The translations under genes and the position numbers were made by a program. The notes below the pieces were generated by a model, which ran no database searches, was not told the origin of the DNA, and worked only from the letters and a program-made list of their open reading frames with translations. This document shows positions 45,151-55,066 of a stretch of DNA of 64,000 nucleotides, piece after piece. The DNA comes from Lentibacillus salicampi (GTDB taxonomy: Bacteria; Bacillota; Bacilli; Bacillales; Amphibacillaceae): positions 62,001 through 126,000 of the forward strand of contig NZ_SRHY01000003.1 in assembly GCF_004565465.1 (NCBI RefSeq), in the 5' to 3' direction. Within the stretch, counting starts at the first letter, position 1, and every line of letters starts with the position of its first letter.

Positions 45151-47802
45151 ATGGCGAGTGAAGACTACACAACAAGATCGATGTCATCCAAGTATAATCC
45201 GAATGAAATTGAAAAAGACATGTATCGGTTTTGGGTGGAAGGTAAATTTTTTGAAACGACAGATGAGAAGGAAAAAGAACCGTTTACAATCGTGATTCCG
45301 CCGCCAAATGTGACGGGAAGACTACACTTGGGGCATGCATGGGATACGACAATGCAGGATACGATTTCCCGGATGAAGCGGATGCAGGGTTATGATGTAC
45401 TATGGCTGCCTGGCATGGATCATGCGGGAATTGCCACACAGGCAAAAGTGGAAGCCAAATTGAAAGAACAAGGTGAAAACCGGCATGATCTCGGTCGGGA
45501 AAAGTTTTTGGATATTTCCTGGGACTGGAAGGAAGAATATGCTGATTTTATCCGCTCGCAATGGGAAAAATTAGGTCTGGGACTGGATTATTCACGCGAA
45601 AGGTTTACATTGGATAGTGGTTTGTCTGATGCTGTCCGGGAAGTATTCGTTACCTTATATGAAAAAGGATTAATCTACCGTGGCGAATACATTATCAACT
45701 GGGATCCGGATACACAAACAGCCCTTTCCGATATAGAAGTTGAATACGCGGAAGTCCAAGGTAAATTTTATCATATGCGTTATCCGATCAAAGACAGTGA
45801 TGAAACAATTGAAATTGCCACGACCCGCCCGGAAACCATGCTTGGGGATACAGCAGTCGCTGTTCATCCGGATGATGAGCGTTACCAGCATCTTCTCGGT
45901 AAAACCGTAGTTCTTCCGATTGTCGGCCGGGAAATGGAAATTGTAGCTGACACGTATGTCGATATGGAAATGGGTTCCGGTGCGGTCAAAATTACACCTG
46001 CCCATGACCCGAACGACTTTGAGATTGGCAATCGGCATGATCTTGAGCGTATTCTAGTCATGAATGAAGACGGATCAATGAATGAAAATGCCGGACACTA
46101 CCAGGGGATGGACCGGTTCGAATGTCGGAAACAAATCGTGAACGATCTGCAGGAACAGGGCGTGCTGTTTGATATAGAGGAGCATGTTCATCAAGTTGGC
46201 CACTCTGAACGAAGTGGCGCAGTTGTCGAACCCTATTTATCCACGCAATGGTTTGTTCATATGCAGCCGCTGGCAGATGACGCCATCGGGCTTCAAGATG
46301 GGGATGGAAAAGTTCATTTCGTTCCGGACCGGTTTGAACGGACATACCTGCATTGGATGGAAAATATCCGGGACTGGTGTATTTCCCGGCAACTCTGGTG
46401 GGGTCACCGGATTCCGGCCTGGTACCACAAAGAAACAGGAGAAATATATGTCGGGAAGGTAGCGCCAGCCGATATTGAAAACTGGGAACAAGATGAAGAT
46501 GTGCTTGATACATGGTTTTCATCAGCTTTATGGCCGTTCTCAACGATGGGCTGGCCTGATGAAGATTCAGAAGACTTCAAGCGTTATTTCCCGACAGACG
46601 TGCTTGTGACTGGATACGATATCATCTTTTTCTGGGTTGCCCGGATGATTTTTCAGTCAAAACAGTTTACCGGTAAACGGCCATTCAAAGATGTTCTCAT
46701 CCATGGCCTGATCCGCGATTCGGAAGGGCGGAAAATGAGCAAGTCACTCGGCAATGGCGTCGACCCGATGGATGTGATTGATCAATATGGCGCTGATTCA
46801 TTGCGATACTTTTTATTGACTGGTTCAACGCCGGGGCAGGATTTGCGCTTCCACTGGCAAAAAGTTGAATCGACGTGGAATTTTGCTAATAAAGTGTGGA
46901 ATGCGTCCCGTTTTTCGCTGATGAATATGGAAAACTTCGCTTATGAAGATATTGATTTAAACAGGGAAAAGTCACTTGCGGATAAATGGATCCTGACACG
47001 GTTAAATGAAACCATTGAACACGTTACGAAAAATACGAATAAATATGAATTTGGTGAGGCAGGGCGTCATTTATACAATTTTATTTGGGATGAACTGTGT
47101 GACTGGTATATTGAAATGGCCAAACTGCCGCTCTACGGGGATGATGAGCAACAGCAACAGACCACCCGGTCAGTGCTCGCTTATGTTCTCGACCAAACCA
47201 TGCGGATGCTGCATCCGTATATGCCGTTTATTACCGAAGAAATCTGGCAGCAGCTTCCGCACAAGGGCGAGTCTATAACGGTAGCCAATTGGCCGGAAAT
47301 AAAACCGGCATTTCATGATGAAGTGGCGTCAAACGAAATGAAGAGGCTTGTTTCCATTATTAAGTCTGTACGTAATATCCGGTCGGAAGTGGACACGCCA
47401 TTGTCTAAGCAAATTAAACTGTATATCAGAACAGAGAATGACGCTATTACGAATGAATTGGAAAAGAACCGGAGCTATTTGGACCATTTCTGTAATCCAA
47501 GCGAATTGGTGATCACAACGGACGTGGAAACACCGGAAAAAGCGATGTCGGCGGTTGTTACCGGTGCAGAACTATTTCTGCCGCTTGAAGGGCTGATTAA
47601 TTTTGACAAAGAAATTGAACGGCTGGAAAAAGAGCTGACCAAATGGACAAGAGAAGTTGAGCGTGTACAGAAAAAGCTGGCGAATGAAGGCTTTGTTAAT
47701 AAAGCGCCTGAGCATGTTGTGGATGAAGAAAGACAGAAAGAGTCCGATTACCTGGAAAAGCAGGCTAAGGTAAAAGCGAGGCTTGCGGAATTAAGATCAT
47801 AA
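45151..47802 (+). CDS. valS: Valyl-tRNA synthetase
   Basis: Class I aminoacyl-tRNA synthetase charging tRNA-Val. The length is 883 residues (B. subtilis 880). The HIGH signature is in [15 protein letters not shown] (~52) and KMSKS in [14 protein letters not shown] (~527). The editing (CP1) domain lies between them with [17 protein letters not shown] (~225). The C-terminal anticodon domain ends in a coiled-coil arm (~815-883). AAGGAGG lies 11 bases before the ATG. It is controlled by the T-box leader immediately upstream. Confidence 0.97.
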   Translation: MASEDYTTRSMSSKYNPNEIEKDMYRFWVEGKFFETTDEKEKEPFTIVIPPPNVTGRLHLGHAWDTTMQDTISRMKRMQGYDVLWLPGMDHAGIATQAKVEAKLKEQGENRHDLGREKFLDISWDWKEEYADFIRSQWEKLGLGLDYSRERFTLDSGLSDAVREVFVTLYEKGLIYRGEYIINWDPDTQTALSDIEVEYAEVQGKFYHMRYPIKDSDETIEIATTRPETMLGDTAVAVHPDDERYQHLLGKTVVLPIVGREMEIVADTYVDMEMGSGAVKITPAHDPNDFEIGNRHDLERILVMNEDGSMNENAGHYQGMDRFECRKQIVNDLQEQGVLFDIEEHVHQVGHSERSGAVVEPYLSTQWFVHMQPLADDAIGLQDGDGKVHFVPDRFERTYLHWMENIRDWCISRQLWWGHRIPAWYHKETGEIYVGKVAPADIENWEQDEDVLDTWFSSALWPFSTMGWPDEDSEDFKRYFPTDVLVTGYDIIFFWVARMIFQSKQFTGKRPFKDVLIHGLIRDSEGRKMSKSLGNGVDPMDVIDQYGADSLRYFLLTGSTPGQDLRFHWQKVESTWNFANKVWNASRFSLMNMENFAYEDIDLNREKSLADKWILTRLNETIEHVTKNTNKYEFGEAGRHLYNFIWDELCDWYIEMAKLPLYGDDEQQQQTTRSVLAYVLDQTMRMLHPYMPFITEEIWQQLPHKGESITVANWPEIKPAFHDEVASNEMKRLVSIIKSVRNIRSEVDTPLSKQIKLYIRTENDAITNELEKNRSYLDHFCNPSELVITTDVETPEKAMSAVVTGAELFLPLEGLINFDKEIERLEKELTKWTREVERVQKKLANEGFVNKAPEHVVDEERQKESDYLEKQAKVKARLAELRS

Positions 47803-47809
47803 CATCAGT

Positions 47810-47846
47810 AAAGCGGAAATTCATTATCACGATGAATTTCCGCTTT
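47810..47846. terminator. Bidirectional terminator between valS and the ATP-grasp pair
   Basis: A 15-bp stem AAAGCGGAAATTCAT/ATGAATTTCCGCTTT with a 7-base loop. The right arm and part of the loop also encode the last codons and stop of the minus-strand ATP-grasp gene. Confidence 0.9.
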
Positions 47847-48687
47847 TAATGTATGCGACATACTTTTCCAGAATGTTAATATCACTGACGGCACTTAATG
47901 TGCGCGACCCAACAACATCTTCTACTTCATTCAAAATAAACTGGCCATCGTGATCCAGAAGAAAGTCAATACCAGCCATTCCAAACCGGAAGACGTCACA
48001 GATTTGTCTGACCAGTGCTATTTCATGCGGTGCAAGGGGATACCATAACGCTGAGCCGCCCAGTTTGTAATTGGCACGAAAATCATGTTTATTTTCCCTT
48101 AGTACAGCTCCAATGATTTCTGTGCCGATGACAAATACACGCACATCTTTTCCAAGCTGGATTTTTCCTGCTGATTGAAAAATCAGGTCGCCTTCTTTCT
48201 GGTCTCGCTGCATGTGCTGCCAATCCAGGACGTTTGTTACCAGATCGACTTGTTTGCCGCTCCTGCCATGGACGCCTTTAATCACAAATGGAAAAGCCAA
48301 AGGGGGTGATGCAGGCAGTCCGGTTTTTTCTGACACAAACACAGTATCTGCCATAGGGATAGCTAATTTGCTTACATAAAAATGTGTCAGAGCCTTGTTG
48401 TTGCAGATTGTGGCTGTTTCCGACGGATTGTATACCACTATTCCAAATGATTCAAGCTGTCGGTTCAAAAGCGGTTCGATTGTCCGGATAACGGCGAAAT
48501 CAGGCAAGGTCACAGGTCTGCCATCAAGTAAAATGGTCCGCTGATCATCCATCACCCCAACTGTCAGGTTTTCCCTTAGAATCAAATGAAGTGCTACGTT
48601 TTGCAGCCGTGCTTCTTCGAGAAACCAATTGATGTAGGACGCATTTTGGTTTGCGTCTGTTTTGTTATAAATCAGCCAGCCTTTCAT
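47827..48687 (-). CDS. RimK-type ATP-grasp ligase, second of a tandem pair
   Basis: An ATP-grasp protein of 286 residues resembling RimK/LysX amino-acid ligases, which join an amino acid to a carboxyl group via an acyl-phosphate. The pre-ATP-grasp part (1-~95, GWLIYN, LPDFAVIRTIEP) is followed by the nucleotide lysine K137 in FVIKGVHGRSGKQ, GKDVRVFV with D181/R183, and HDFRANYKLGG with N206. The end has D241 (GIDFL) and LNEVED. Two points differ from active relatives: QSA replaces the usual QEF/QEY at 171-173, and the metal triad reads EVE (254-256), not EVN. Its 3' end lies in the valS terminator. Substrate unknown. Confidence 0.85.
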   Translation of the reverse strand: MKGWLIYNKTDANQNASYINWFLEEARLQNVALHLILRENLTVGVMDDQRTILLDGRPVTLPDFAVIRTIEPLLNRQLESFGIVVYNPSETATICNNKALTHFYVSKLAIPMADTVFVSEKTGLPASPPLAFPFVIKGVHGRSGKQVDLVTNVLDWQHMQRDQKEGDLIFQSAGKIQLGKDVRVFVIGTEIIGAVLRENKHDFRANYKLGGSALWYPLAPHEIALVRQICDVFRFGMAGIDFLLDHDGQFILNEVEDVVGSRTLSAVSDINILEKYVAYIKSGNSS

Positions 48688-48697
48688 AATGGCCCCC

Positions 48698-49591
48698 TCA
48701 CTTTAGGGTGTTTTGAATATAATCCATGATAAAATCAGCAACATTGATCCCGGTGCAGTCAAACATATTACGGATGTGCGCATTCGAGTTAATTTCACAA
48801 ATAATCGGTGCATTATCAGAACCGAACAATAAATCCACCCCGGCAATATCAGCACCAATCGCTTTGGCAGCTGCAACTGCCAGCGTTTGCTCCTCAGCTG
48901 TCGGGTGATACGCCTGCATGGTCGCTCCGGCCGTTATATTTGCCCGAAAATCGTTGGCTGCATGGCGTGTCATCGCAGCAACAACTTTATCACCGACAAC
49001 GTGAAGACGCATGTCCCGCCCGAAACTTGTGCCAATGAATTCCTGAAGCATAAACGGATGTCCTTGAAGCTTATGGACTTTTTCAGCCAACTTATCCTTA
49101 GAGTGAATAAGATAAACTTGTTCGCCAAAGGACCCGAATGCTTCCTTGACAATCATGGGAAAACCGAGAATCCTGATAGCCTCATGGTAGTCATCAATAG
49201 GATTTTCCGGCGTACTGTGGAACGCTTTAGGAGCAATGACCGTTTCGGGCACGGGCAAATGGTTTGACGCCAACAGCTGATATGAGGCAATTTTATCATC
49301 GCTGACAGCAATCGCTTCTGAACGATTGAAGACACGTATACCCAATAACTCGAGTTGTTTTGCGAGATGGATATCTTTATCGGCAAAAACAACAAAATCA
49401 GGTTTCCTTACCTGGGCGTCACTGAGCAGCTGTATCGAATCAGTAGCCAGCAATCCCAACAGCTCATTGTTTTTAACAATCTTCGTTTCGATATAAAGTC
49501 TGGCTGCAGCCCGCTGGATCCATTCAGCGAAATCGCGAAACTTGTCTCCTGGCAAATAGCCGTTATAAACAATCCAACCATTCAACGTCAC
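48698..49591 (-). CDS. RimK-type ATP-grasp ligase, first of a tandem pair
   Basis: A RimK/LysX-like ATP-grasp ligase of 297 residues, a paralogue of the next gene. It shares the N-terminal NGWIVYN pattern and overall layout. All expected residues are here: K149 in MIVKEAFGSFGEQ, E184 in LQEF, D193/R195 in GRDMRLHVVG, N218 in NDFRANITAG, D253 in GVDLL, and E266/N268 in CEINSNAH. The start is GTG at 49591, with AAAGGG 10 bases upstream. The second gene begins 10 bases after its stop with its own GAGGGGG, so they form one unit, divergent from folC. Substrate unknown; peptide or protein glutamylation is only one possibility. Confidence 0.88.
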   Translation of the reverse strand: MTLNGWIVYNGYLPGDKFRDFAEWIQRAAARLYIETKIVKNNELLGLLATDSIQLLSDAQVRKPDFVVFADKDIHLAKQLELLGIRVFNRSEAIAVSDDKIASYQLLASNHLPVPETVIAPKAFHSTPENPIDDYHEAIRILGFPMIVKEAFGSFGEQVYLIHSKDKLAEKVHKLQGHPFMLQEFIGTSFGRDMRLHVVGDKVVAAMTRHAANDFRANITAGATMQAYHPTAEEQTLAVAAAKAIGADIAGVDLLFGSDNAPIICEINSNAHIRNMFDCTGINVADFIMDYIQNTLK

Positions 49592-49751
49592 TTAGAGTCT
49601 ACCCTTTCTGCATTCAAATTGTAGTTGTTTATTGCTATAATGGTGCTGTTTAGGTTAACACAATGATTGACTTATCCGATAGTGAGATGATTATAAAGTC
49701 ATTTATAAAGTTTTACTTTCAGACGTTATCAAAAACGAAAAGCGGTGTTAT

Positions 49752-51047
49752 ATGATGTTCGAACATTTTTACCAAATCGAAACGTTTTTCCAGGACCGGA
49801 AGCAATATGGTGTTAAACCAGGCCTGGATCGTATCCATAAACTACTGGAGTTACTTGATAATCCACAGAAAAAAATAAACGCTATTCATGTGGCCGGAAC
49901 CAATGGTAAAGGTTCAACCATTCACTATTTGAACCACGCGCTGATGTCGAATGGGTACACGACCGGTGTATTTAATTCTCCAAGTCTTGAAGGGCTAACA
50001 GGTCATATCCTGCTTAACGACAACAAAGTTCCGGAAAAGACTTTCATTCAATATGTCAATAAAATCCGTCCGTTTATCCAACAGCTTGACGAGGCATCGA
50101 ATCATCCGACTGAATTTGAAATAATTACAGCGATTGCTTTTTTATATTTTGCTGATAATGCTGATATTGCTCTCGTTGAAGCCGGAATGGGCGGAAGGGA
50201 AGATACAACAAATTGTTTTAACCCTATTTTATCCATTATAACAAATGTGGCATGGGATCATATGGATTTCCTTGGGAATAGTATCGAATCCATTGCTTAT
50301 CATAAAGCCGGTATTATCAAAGGAACACGGCCCGTTATTATCGGTGAAATGAACGTAGACGCTACGACACTCATAACGGGTGAGGCCCGGAAGAAACATG
50401 CGCCACTTTATGCAGCAGGTGAAGCCTTCCAGTATACTGTTACTGATATAACAGCGACACACCAAACATTTCAATGGATTTCAGCTTCCGGAAACAGACT
50501 GGAAGTAACCATCAGGAAAACAGGGGTTTATCAAATAAGAAATGCTTCGTTGGCTATCATGGCGCTTATGCTTCTGAAAGGCAAGGGTTTTGAATTGTCC
50601 TGGCACAATAGTTTAAATGGCCTGGCTGCTGTCCAGGTCCCAGGCAGATTTGAGCAAATTCACACCAGACCTTCCATTGTGTTGGATGGTGCTCATAACC
50701 CGGCAGGTGTACAGGCTTTCATTGATACCTTGACTACCTATTTTGCTGATGTAGAGAAACACCTGATTTTTGCCGCTTTTAAGGATAAAGATTTAAAACA
50801 GATGCTGGAAAATTTGGAGCCCTATTTTTCTACTGTAACATTGACGACATTCGACCACCCCCGGGCTGCCGGCATTGAACAGCTTCAAAAATTCAGCAGC
50901 TCCCGGCTTACTCTATACCAGAATGACTGGCAGGAAGCGATTAAGTCAATCAGTTTACAACAGGAACATGCCTGTTATTTTATAACCGGATCATTGTATT
51001 TCATTGCCATAGTAAGGAAATATTTTGAAGAAATAATAGATTTGTAG
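49752..51047 (+). CDS. folC: Folylpolyglutamate synthase / dihydrofolate synthase
   Basis: Adds glutamates to folates (and glutamate to dihydropteroate). The length is 431 residues (B. subtilis 430). The Mur-ligase-type P-loop is HVAGTNGKGSTIHYL (~46). The active site continues with VEAGMGGREDTTNC (~143) and NVAWDHMDFLG (~163). The C-terminal domain has IVLDGAHNPAGVQAFIDTL (~312). The start is ATG at 49752, with GCGGTG 4 bases upstream. It lies downstream of valS in B. subtilis too, but here the ATP-grasp pair intervenes. Confidence 0.96.
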   Translation: MMFEHFYQIETFFQDRKQYGVKPGLDRIHKLLELLDNPQKKINAIHVAGTNGKGSTIHYLNHALMSNGYTTGVFNSPSLEGLTGHILLNDNKVPEKTFIQYVNKIRPFIQQLDEASNHPTEFEIITAIAFLYFADNADIALVEAGMGGREDTTNCFNPILSIITNVAWDHMDFLGNSIESIAYHKAGIIKGTRPVIIGEMNVDATTLITGEARKKHAPLYAAGEAFQYTVTDITATHQTFQWISASGNRLEVTIRKTGVYQIRNASLAIMALMLLKGKGFELSWHNSLNGLAAVQVPGRFEQIHTRPSIVLDGAHNPAGVQAFIDTLTTYFADVEKHLIFAAFKDKDLKQMLENLEPYFSTVTLTTFDHPRAAGIEQLQKFSSSRLTLYQNDWQEAIKSISLQQEHACYFITGSLYFIAIVRKYFEEIIDL

Positions 51048-51140
51048 TAAACTATAATTATTCGAAAATTTTTAAACTATGGGTCCAAAGTCATGCATAA
51101 AAATAAGCTGTATTATATGGTGCGGGGAGATGTGCAATAA

Positions 51141-52877
51141 ATGGTAACGACAAAAAAGGTTATCGTTATATGGCTGTTATGGTTCATAATTTGGCCGGTT
51201 ATTTTGTGGCTATCCTATCACAATTATTATGTGGCTATTGAAAACCAATTAATCGATGTTCTCCTGTTTGCTTTATTTATGGGAATTGTCGCTTGGTTCC
51301 CGGTCATCATCAGGAATAACCCGATTTTTTTCATAAATGGGATCAGTTTGGCTGTCTTTCTAATTTTTGGTCTTTTTGTGGAAATGATATTAACACAAAT
51401 CACCATTATTATTGTTCTGCTCAAAACGGGTGTCGGAAAGCGAAATTCATATAGGTATCCATTGAATATGTTGATGTTTTCGATTGTCTCGATTATTGCT
51501 GCTGGCGTATTTAATCTATTTGGGGGAAGTCATGAAACAATTTCAGCGCAAAGCCATGAACAAATCACAGCTATTTTCGGGTATGCGTCAGCCGTTTTCC
51601 TCGTTAATACAATTCTGAATGTCATATTGGACAAACTGTTTTACAGACGTGACATAAAACTACTTGACGAAGGTGTAAAATGGGAATTCTTTTCGGCACT
51701 GTTCACGATACCGGTCGGGTATGTACTGTTTGCTTTATATACTGAAATTGGTAGAAGCGGAATTTTTTATTTAGGTATTCCATTTGTATTTATATCCATC
51801 ATCCTGAGACTTCTGTACTCCTACCAGGAAATTAACCGGTATCTTGAAAAGACAGGTGACATTGGCCATCAATTGACGAATCGAATGGATCTTGCCAATG
51901 TTTATGATGTCTTTATTCAGGAAGTCAGCCATTTGTTGCCGGTGGATTATACTTACATTTTCATGGTCGATAAAGAAAGGCTTGTGCTGGAACGATTTGA
52001 GGATGTCAGGCACCATACAGATCCATCTTTCCGCTCGATTGAACGGAATGCGACGTTCAGTGAAACCGTATGGACGACCGGGAAACCCGTACTGAATAAA
52101 AACGCTGCTGACTGGTTCGGGCTAGAAAACAATGAAATACCTTCAGGGATAGAAAGTGTATTGTCGCTTCCAATCGAATACGGTGATTCTATTATTGGTG
52201 TGGTAACACTTGAATCGAATGATAGAAATGCTTTTGGGAAAATGCACTATCAGGTGATGACGATCTTAAACAGCTATCTGGGCGTGGCGGTTGAAAATGC
52301 CAAAAACTACGAAACCACTAAATTAAAGAGTGAAAGAGACGGCCTGACAAACCTGTACAATCTTAATTATTTGGAAGATATACTGGATAATCATTTTGCA
52401 GCCATGGAACGAGGAGATGTAAAAGAATCTTCTTCTTTGCTGATATTGGATCTGGATTACTTTAAACAAGTGAATGATACATATGGTCATGAAGCAGGAA
52501 ATGAAATATTATGTACGGTTGCTGACAGACTTTCCAGCTTTATTAGCAATAATGGCATCATAGCGCGATATGGTGGAGAGGAATTTGTTGTTTTCCTTCC
52601 CGGCATTGGCTTATCAGAAGCAGTGAAGCTGGCTGAATCTTTACGTACTACCTTATTTGAACGACCATTTAGGATTCAAAACTATATGCTCGATTATAAG
52701 CAGGAGATGGCTATTTCTGTTACAGCCAGCATAGGTGTAGCCTCTTATCCAGAAAATTGCGAAACGTCAAATGAACTTATCCGCCATGCTGACCGGGCGA
52801 TGTATATTGGTGCAAAACGGAAAGGCCGAAACAAAGTCGCGGTTTATTCCGGCTTAACGGGTAGTGACCCCCACTGA
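51141..52877 (+). CDS. Membrane-bound diguanylate cyclase (TM-GAF-GGDEF)
   Basis: Probable cyclic-di-GMP synthase of 578 residues. About seven or eight transmembrane helices occupy residues 1-~235. A GAF-like sensor (~250-390, GIESVLSLPIEYGDSIIGVVTLESND) and a GGDEF domain (~405-570) follow. The active motif is ARYGGEEFVVFLPG, and LILDLDYFKQVNDTYGHEAGNE supplies the metal-binding Asp and substrate Asn; all catalytic residues are present. The RxxD inhibition site that should precede the motif by five residues reads SNNG, so product feedback is probably absent. A GGGGAGA ribosome binding site precedes the ATG. It sits between folC and spoIIB, the B. subtilis comC position (recalled). Confidence 0.9.
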   Translation: MVTTKKVIVIWLLWFIIWPVILWLSYHNYYVAIENQLIDVLLFALFMGIVAWFPVIIRNNPIFFINGISLAVFLIFGLFVEMILTQITIIIVLLKTGVGKRNSYRYPLNMLMFSIVSIIAAGVFNLFGGSHETISAQSHEQITAIFGYASAVFLVNTILNVILDKLFYRRDIKLLDEGVKWEFFSALFTIPVGYVLFALYTEIGRSGIFYLGIPFVFISIILRLLYSYQEINRYLEKTGDIGHQLTNRMDLANVYDVFIQEVSHLLPVDYTYIFMVDKERLVLERFEDVRHHTDPSFRSIERNATFSETVWTTGKPVLNKNAADWFGLENNEIPSGIESVLSLPIEYGDSIIGVVTLESNDRNAFGKMHYQVMTILNSYLGVAVENAKNYETTKLKSERDGLTNLYNLNYLEDILDNHFAAMERGDVKESSSLLILDLDYFKQVNDTYGHEAGNEILCTVADRLSSFISNNGIIARYGGEEFVVFLPGIGLSEAVKLAESLRTTLFERPFRIQNYMLDYKQEMAISVTASIGVASYPENCETSNELIRHADRAMYIGAKRKGRNKVAVYSGLTGSDPH

Positions 52878-52996
52878 TCACCAACGACTTTTGTTGTATT
52901 ATGTTGAAAGTTTTTTTGAAAGAGTGACAACAATCGTGTTACTTCTTATTTTCCATATGCTAGAGTTGAACAAACTGGTATATGGAGGGAGAATGG

Positions 52997-53929
52997 TTGG
53001 GTAAAGATCAAAAGTTAGTCATATGGATGAACGGCAAAAAAACAAAGTTGAAAAAAAATGACCAGTTCCCGGAAGAAAAGTATTCGATAAAAGAATTCAA
53101 CCATGAGCATGCTGCTGCGTTGGAAGAATCCGATATACCTGAACTTACTAGACAGGACAGTGAGGATTATAACAGGGAGCTCTATTATGCCAAAAAACCA
53201 AGATTTAAAGCGTTTAAGCCATTTTTGGTTGCCACGATTTCTGCGATTGTTATCGGATCTGTTTTAGGTTTCTTCATGCTCAATATGTTTGTGGATATTA
53301 ATGCTGATATAAACCAGGAGAATGGTTCACCTATATCTGCTGCAGCCGGTGATGAGGACAATGACGCTGGCGGTGAAGGAAATCAAGCTGAGGCAGATGG
53401 TGGCACAGCTATTACGGCTGAGGCAGTCGATGCCTTTGTGTTGCAGGCCGGTAAATTTGGCGAAAAAGCAAATGCTGATGAAATGGCCGCTACCGTACAA
53501 CAGGCAGGTTTTGCTGCTATGGTTTGGGAAAAAGGGGAGTTCTTTTTTGTTTTATCCGGAATAGCGGGTTCTGAACAACAGGCCTCCCAATTAGCGAATG
53601 CATTCGCTGATGAGGGGTTGGACGTTTATGTTAAAGCGTGGCAGACAGAAGCAAATGAATTCAATCTGCCGGATGACGAAAAAGCATGGCTTCAGGATTA
53701 TCAAAAGCAATGGCATGAAGCGGTTGAGACGATAAGTAACGGTGATTCCCTATCCAAGAAAGCATGGTCGGACGTTGTCAATGCTATTCCGGAAAAGACA
53801 GAGTCACTCACCGATTTGACGAACGTTTTAACAGAACAGTATCAACAGATGGGAGAGGCGGATCAGTGGCAGGATCAGGTCATATTGCTTCATTTGTGGG
53901 AACAATACCATCAACTGGCTGTAACATGA
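52997..53929 (+). CDS. spoIIB: Stage II sporulation protein SpoIIB (SPOR domain)
   Basis: Septal membrane protein of 310 residues (B. subtilis SpoIIB 332) that helps engulfment and localises SpoIIDMP. A cytoplasmic N terminus with acidic stretches is followed by one transmembrane helix at ~75-97 (FLVATISAIVIGSVLGFFML). An Asp/Glu/Gly-rich linker and a SPOR peptidoglycan-binding domain at ~140-215 (VDAFVLQAGKFGEKANADEM) follow. The start is TTG at 52997, with GGAGGG 7 bases upstream; the ATG at 52982 overlaps that site. maf, which follows spoIIB in B. subtilis, is missing here. Confidence 0.87.
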   Translation: MGKDQKLVIWMNGKKTKLKKNDQFPEEKYSIKEFNHEHAAALEESDIPELTRQDSEDYNRELYYAKKPRFKAFKPFLVATISAIVIGSVLGFFMLNMFVDINADINQENGSPISAAAGDEDNDAGGEGNQAEADGGTAITAEAVDAFVLQAGKFGEKANADEMAATVQQAGFAAMVWEKGEFFFVLSGIAGSEQQASQLANAFADEGLDVYVKAWQTEANEFNLPDDEKAWLQDYQKQWHEAVETISNGDSLSKKAWSDVVNAIPEKTESLTDLTNVLTEQYQQMGEADQWQDQVILLHLWEQYHQLAVT

Positions 53930-54067
53930 TCATACAGATTTTCGATTTTTTAATAAAGTCAGCAATTTTATGTTTTGGTACGTCTGACTGGTGTCAAAAA
54001 TAAATTTTGACCAGGAGGATTTTAAATAATTCGGGCAATGAGCCGCCAACAATGCGTTTTTATCAAG

Positions 54068-54096
54068 TTGTCCCAGCAAAAAGAAACGGGTACGAT
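54068..54096 (+). promoter_or_regulatory. Candidate sigma-A promoter of radC
   Basis: TTGTCC, 17 bases, TACGAT, 30 bases before the radC ATG. The remaining 53930-54067 stretch shows no recognisable gene. Confidence 0.5.
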
Positions 54097-54126
54097 AAGC
54101 GTATCTTAGCATAGGGAGGACTTTGA

Positions 54127-54816
54127 ATGAGCTCACCGTCAATCATGATCAAGGATGTACCGAAAGAAGACCGGCCCCGGGAGCGTTTACTCAAACATGG
54201 GCCAGGCCATTTATCCAATCAGGAATTGCTTGCCATTTTGATGGGCAGCGGAACGAAGAACGAATCCGTTATGGTCCTGTCAAACCGGATTTTAATGCAT
54301 TTTGAAGGACTCAACTTATTAAAGGATGCTACAATTGAGGAATTGATGGCTATAAAGGGTATTGGGACTGCCAAAGGTGTATTGTTGCTGTCTGCTTTGG
54401 AGCTGGGGAAACGTATGAATCAGTATCAGCCCGATAGTCGGTATGTTATACGCTCGCCGGAGGACGGGGCGGACTATGTTATGGAAGATATGCGGGATTT
54501 GAATCAGGAGCACTTTGTGGTTTTATTTTTGAACACGAAAAACCAGGTTATCCATAGACAAACGATTTTCGTAGGGAGTCTGAATGCTTCGATTGTACAC
54601 CCGCGTGAAATTTACAGGGAAGCCGTCAAACGCTCAGCAGCTTCTATCATTTGCGCACATAACCACCCAAGCGGGGACCCGGCACCTTCCCAGGAAGATA
54701 TTCATGTGACAAGACGTCTGGTAGAATCAGGTAAAATGATCGGCATCGAACTTTTGGACCATTTGGTCATCGGCGATCGGAAATTTATTTCGCTAAAAGA
54801 AAAAGGTTATCTATAA
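54127..54816 (+). CDS. radC: RadC family JAMM/MPN protein
   Basis: A protein of 229 residues of the RadC (YsxA) family. The name derives from a withdrawn repair assignment and its real role is unclear. The N-terminal helix-hairpin-helix part shows IKGIGTAKGVLLLSALELGK (~76). The C-terminal JAB/MPN metalloprotease-like domain has the zinc motif in CAHNHPSGDPAPSQED (~176), with the HxH-x7-D spacing intact. GGGAGGA lies 7 bases before the ATG. It precedes mreB, the usual neighbour. Confidence 0.95.
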   Translation: MSSPSIMIKDVPKEDRPRERLLKHGPGHLSNQELLAILMGSGTKNESVMVLSNRILMHFEGLNLLKDATIEELMAIKGIGTAKGVLLLSALELGKRMNQYQPDSRYVIRSPEDGADYVMEDMRDLNQEHFVVLFLNTKNQVIHRQTIFVGSLNASIVHPREIYREAVKRSAASIICAHNHPSGDPAPSQEDIHVTRRLVESGKMIGIELLDHLVIGDRKFISLKEKGYL

Positions 54817-54869
54817 ACACTATCTATTTTTTTATTTTTTTCGTATAATTGAATAGACGTCATTAAGTC

Positions 54870-54906
54870 AGCGCCAGTTTCTAATTTTTGAGATGAGATT
54901 GGCGCT
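54870..54906 (+). terminator. Hairpin after radC
   Basis: The stem AGCGCCA-GT/ATTGGCGCT with a 19-base loop sits in the radC-mreB gap; the following tail TCGTCTGCTTTATG is only partly T-rich. Confidence 0.55.
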
Positions 54907-55066
54907 TCGTCTGCTTTATGTCATGTGAATATTTACTTTCCATGTCAACAAGTTTAAAATAATGGATTGGGTTCAATTGATGATGACTACATATGATATA
55001 TGATGATAGATGCTTCGTTACATTTGCTGAGGAACCAATGAATGGTGATTGGAAAGGAAGATTGTT

